Shown here piece by piece: positions 63,567 to 64,000 of a DNA stretch of 64,000 nucleotides (position 1 is its first letter; each line of letters starts with the position of its first letter). Origin of the DNA: Pseudorhizobium endolithicum (GTDB lineage: Bacteria > Pseudomonadota > Alphaproteobacteria > Rhizobiales > Rhizobiaceae); NCBI RefSeq assembly GCF_902153245.2, contig NZ_CABFWF030000010.1, positions 78,560 to 142,559 of the forward strand. The letters run 5' to 3'. The notes below the pieces were generated by a model. It was not told the origin of the DNA. It was given only the letters and a program-made list of their open reading frames with translations, and did not search any database. The translations under genes and the position numbers were made by a program.

Positions 63567-63581
63567 TTAACACAAGGTTAA
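63567..63581. promoter_or_regulatory. Candidate CtrA box upstream of the small membrane-protein operon
   Basis: A third perfect TTAA-N7-TTAA, extended by CC, sits 20 bases upstream of the TTG at 63547. Another TTAAC half-site occurs near 63634. It could control the DUF6105 operon. Confidence 0.55.
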
Positions 63582-63708
63582 CCGAACTTAGGCGGATCGC
63601 CGTCCTGCGCAACGCAAACCGCCTTCTATGGTTAACAGCGAGCTTGAGGCTGTGGACAAGAGGCTCGCGCGACACTCGACCAAAGATACAGGTTGACCGA
63701 ACAATTCA

Positions 63709-63726
63709 TTTGGACAACTGTACAAA
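63709..63726. promoter_or_regulatory. Candidate autoregulatory operator of the TetR-type gene
   Basis: TTTGGACAACTGTACAAA, an imperfect 18-bp palindrome (14 of 18 positions symmetric), lies directly before the ATG at 63728, where TetR repressors often bind their own promoter. Confidence 0.4.
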
Positions 63727-63727
63727 T

Positions 63728-64000
63728 ATGCGATCGAGCGCCAAAGAGACCCTTATCAAGAACGCGGCCGCCCTGTTCTCCCGCAGCGGCTACAATGCCG
63801 TCTCGCTTCGGGACGTGGCGAAGGCTTCCGGCGTGAACGTCGGCAGCCTCACCTACCATTTCGGCTCGAAGGCCAATCTGCTGCGGGAGATCTATGCCCG
63901 CCACACGCTGCCCATGAACGCGCGGCGCCTTGAGCTTCTGGGGGAAGCCCGCCGGATCAGCGATCCGGACGAGCGGCTGATGGCGATTCTCAGGGCCTAT
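63728..64000 (+). CDS. TetR-family transcriptional regulator (3' end outside the window)
   Basis: The first 91 residues are visible. They contain the TetR helix-turn-helix: L-I-K-N-A-A-A-L-F-S-R-S-G-Y-N-A-V-S-L-R-D-V-A-K-like start, then A-S-G-V-N-V-G-S-L-T-Y-H-F-G-S-K-A-N-L-L. The ligand domain is cut off by the window end, so the inducer cannot be guessed. It is divergent from the DUF6105 operon. Confidence 0.9.
   Translation, partial: MRSSAKETLIKNAAALFSRSGYNAVSLRDVAKASGVNVGSLTYHFGSKANLLREIYARHTLPMNARRLELLGEARRISDPDERLMAILRAY

Overview
The window looks like chromosomal DNA of a rhizobial alphaproteobacterium (Rhizobiaceae, Rhizobium/Ensifer/Shinella-like). The evidence is a GC-rich sequence with a strong third-position bias, the right-hand housekeeping block (mrcA, prfB, amidase, rne, aroQ, accBC, aat, NDUFA12-like complex I subunit, gatCAB, ruvX), perfect CtrA-type boxes (TTAA-N7-TTAA), RpoE2/EcfG-type promoters (GGAAC-N18-TT) and proteins typical of the order (DUF2155, DUF4174, DUF4336, DUF6105). 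All family assignments come from motifs and recalled families; no database search was run.

Layout. 0.5-3.6 kb: a DegT/DnrJ-type PLP aminotransferase and a GMC-type flavin oxidoreductase. 3.6-5.4 kb: a decayed stretch with gene fragments, including the start of a NodT-family outer-membrane lipoprotein cut by a stop. 5.5-24.8 kb: a type I secretion operon on the minus strand: a giant protein of about 5,200 residues, then its ABC exporter, HlyD-type adaptor and a small membrane protein. A LuxR-type regulator gene lies upstream on the same strand. 26.4-28.8 kb: a cystine-type amino-acid ABC importer. 29.1-34.0 kb: TRAP transporter plus mannonate dehydratase, with a divergent GntR/FCD regulator. 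34.4-41.5 kb: an accessory stretch with a truncated UvrD-like helicase, a group of probable general-stress genes with EcfG-type promoters, an SDR and a frameshifted exoD remnant, ending at a tRNA-Thr(TGT). 41.8-64.0 kb: the conserved housekeeping block, including a prfB with a programmed +1 frameshift and a YjhX/TopAI-type toxin gene beside a divergent GNAT gene.

The most striking unit is the giant secreted protein. It is built from carbohydrate-binding (CBM6/35-like), malectin-like and cadherin/Ig-like modules, with a glucose/sorbosone-dehydrogenase-like propeller in the middle and two copies of an unfamiliar module ending in a D-Y-N-D motif. I see no RTX nonapeptides, although its own type I exporter genes follow directly. 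Perfect CtrA-type boxes lie upstream of both the giant gene and the LuxR-type gene, and a 9-bp-arm inverted repeat sits between them. I infer a cell-cycle-timed surface or matrix polysaccharide-binding system.
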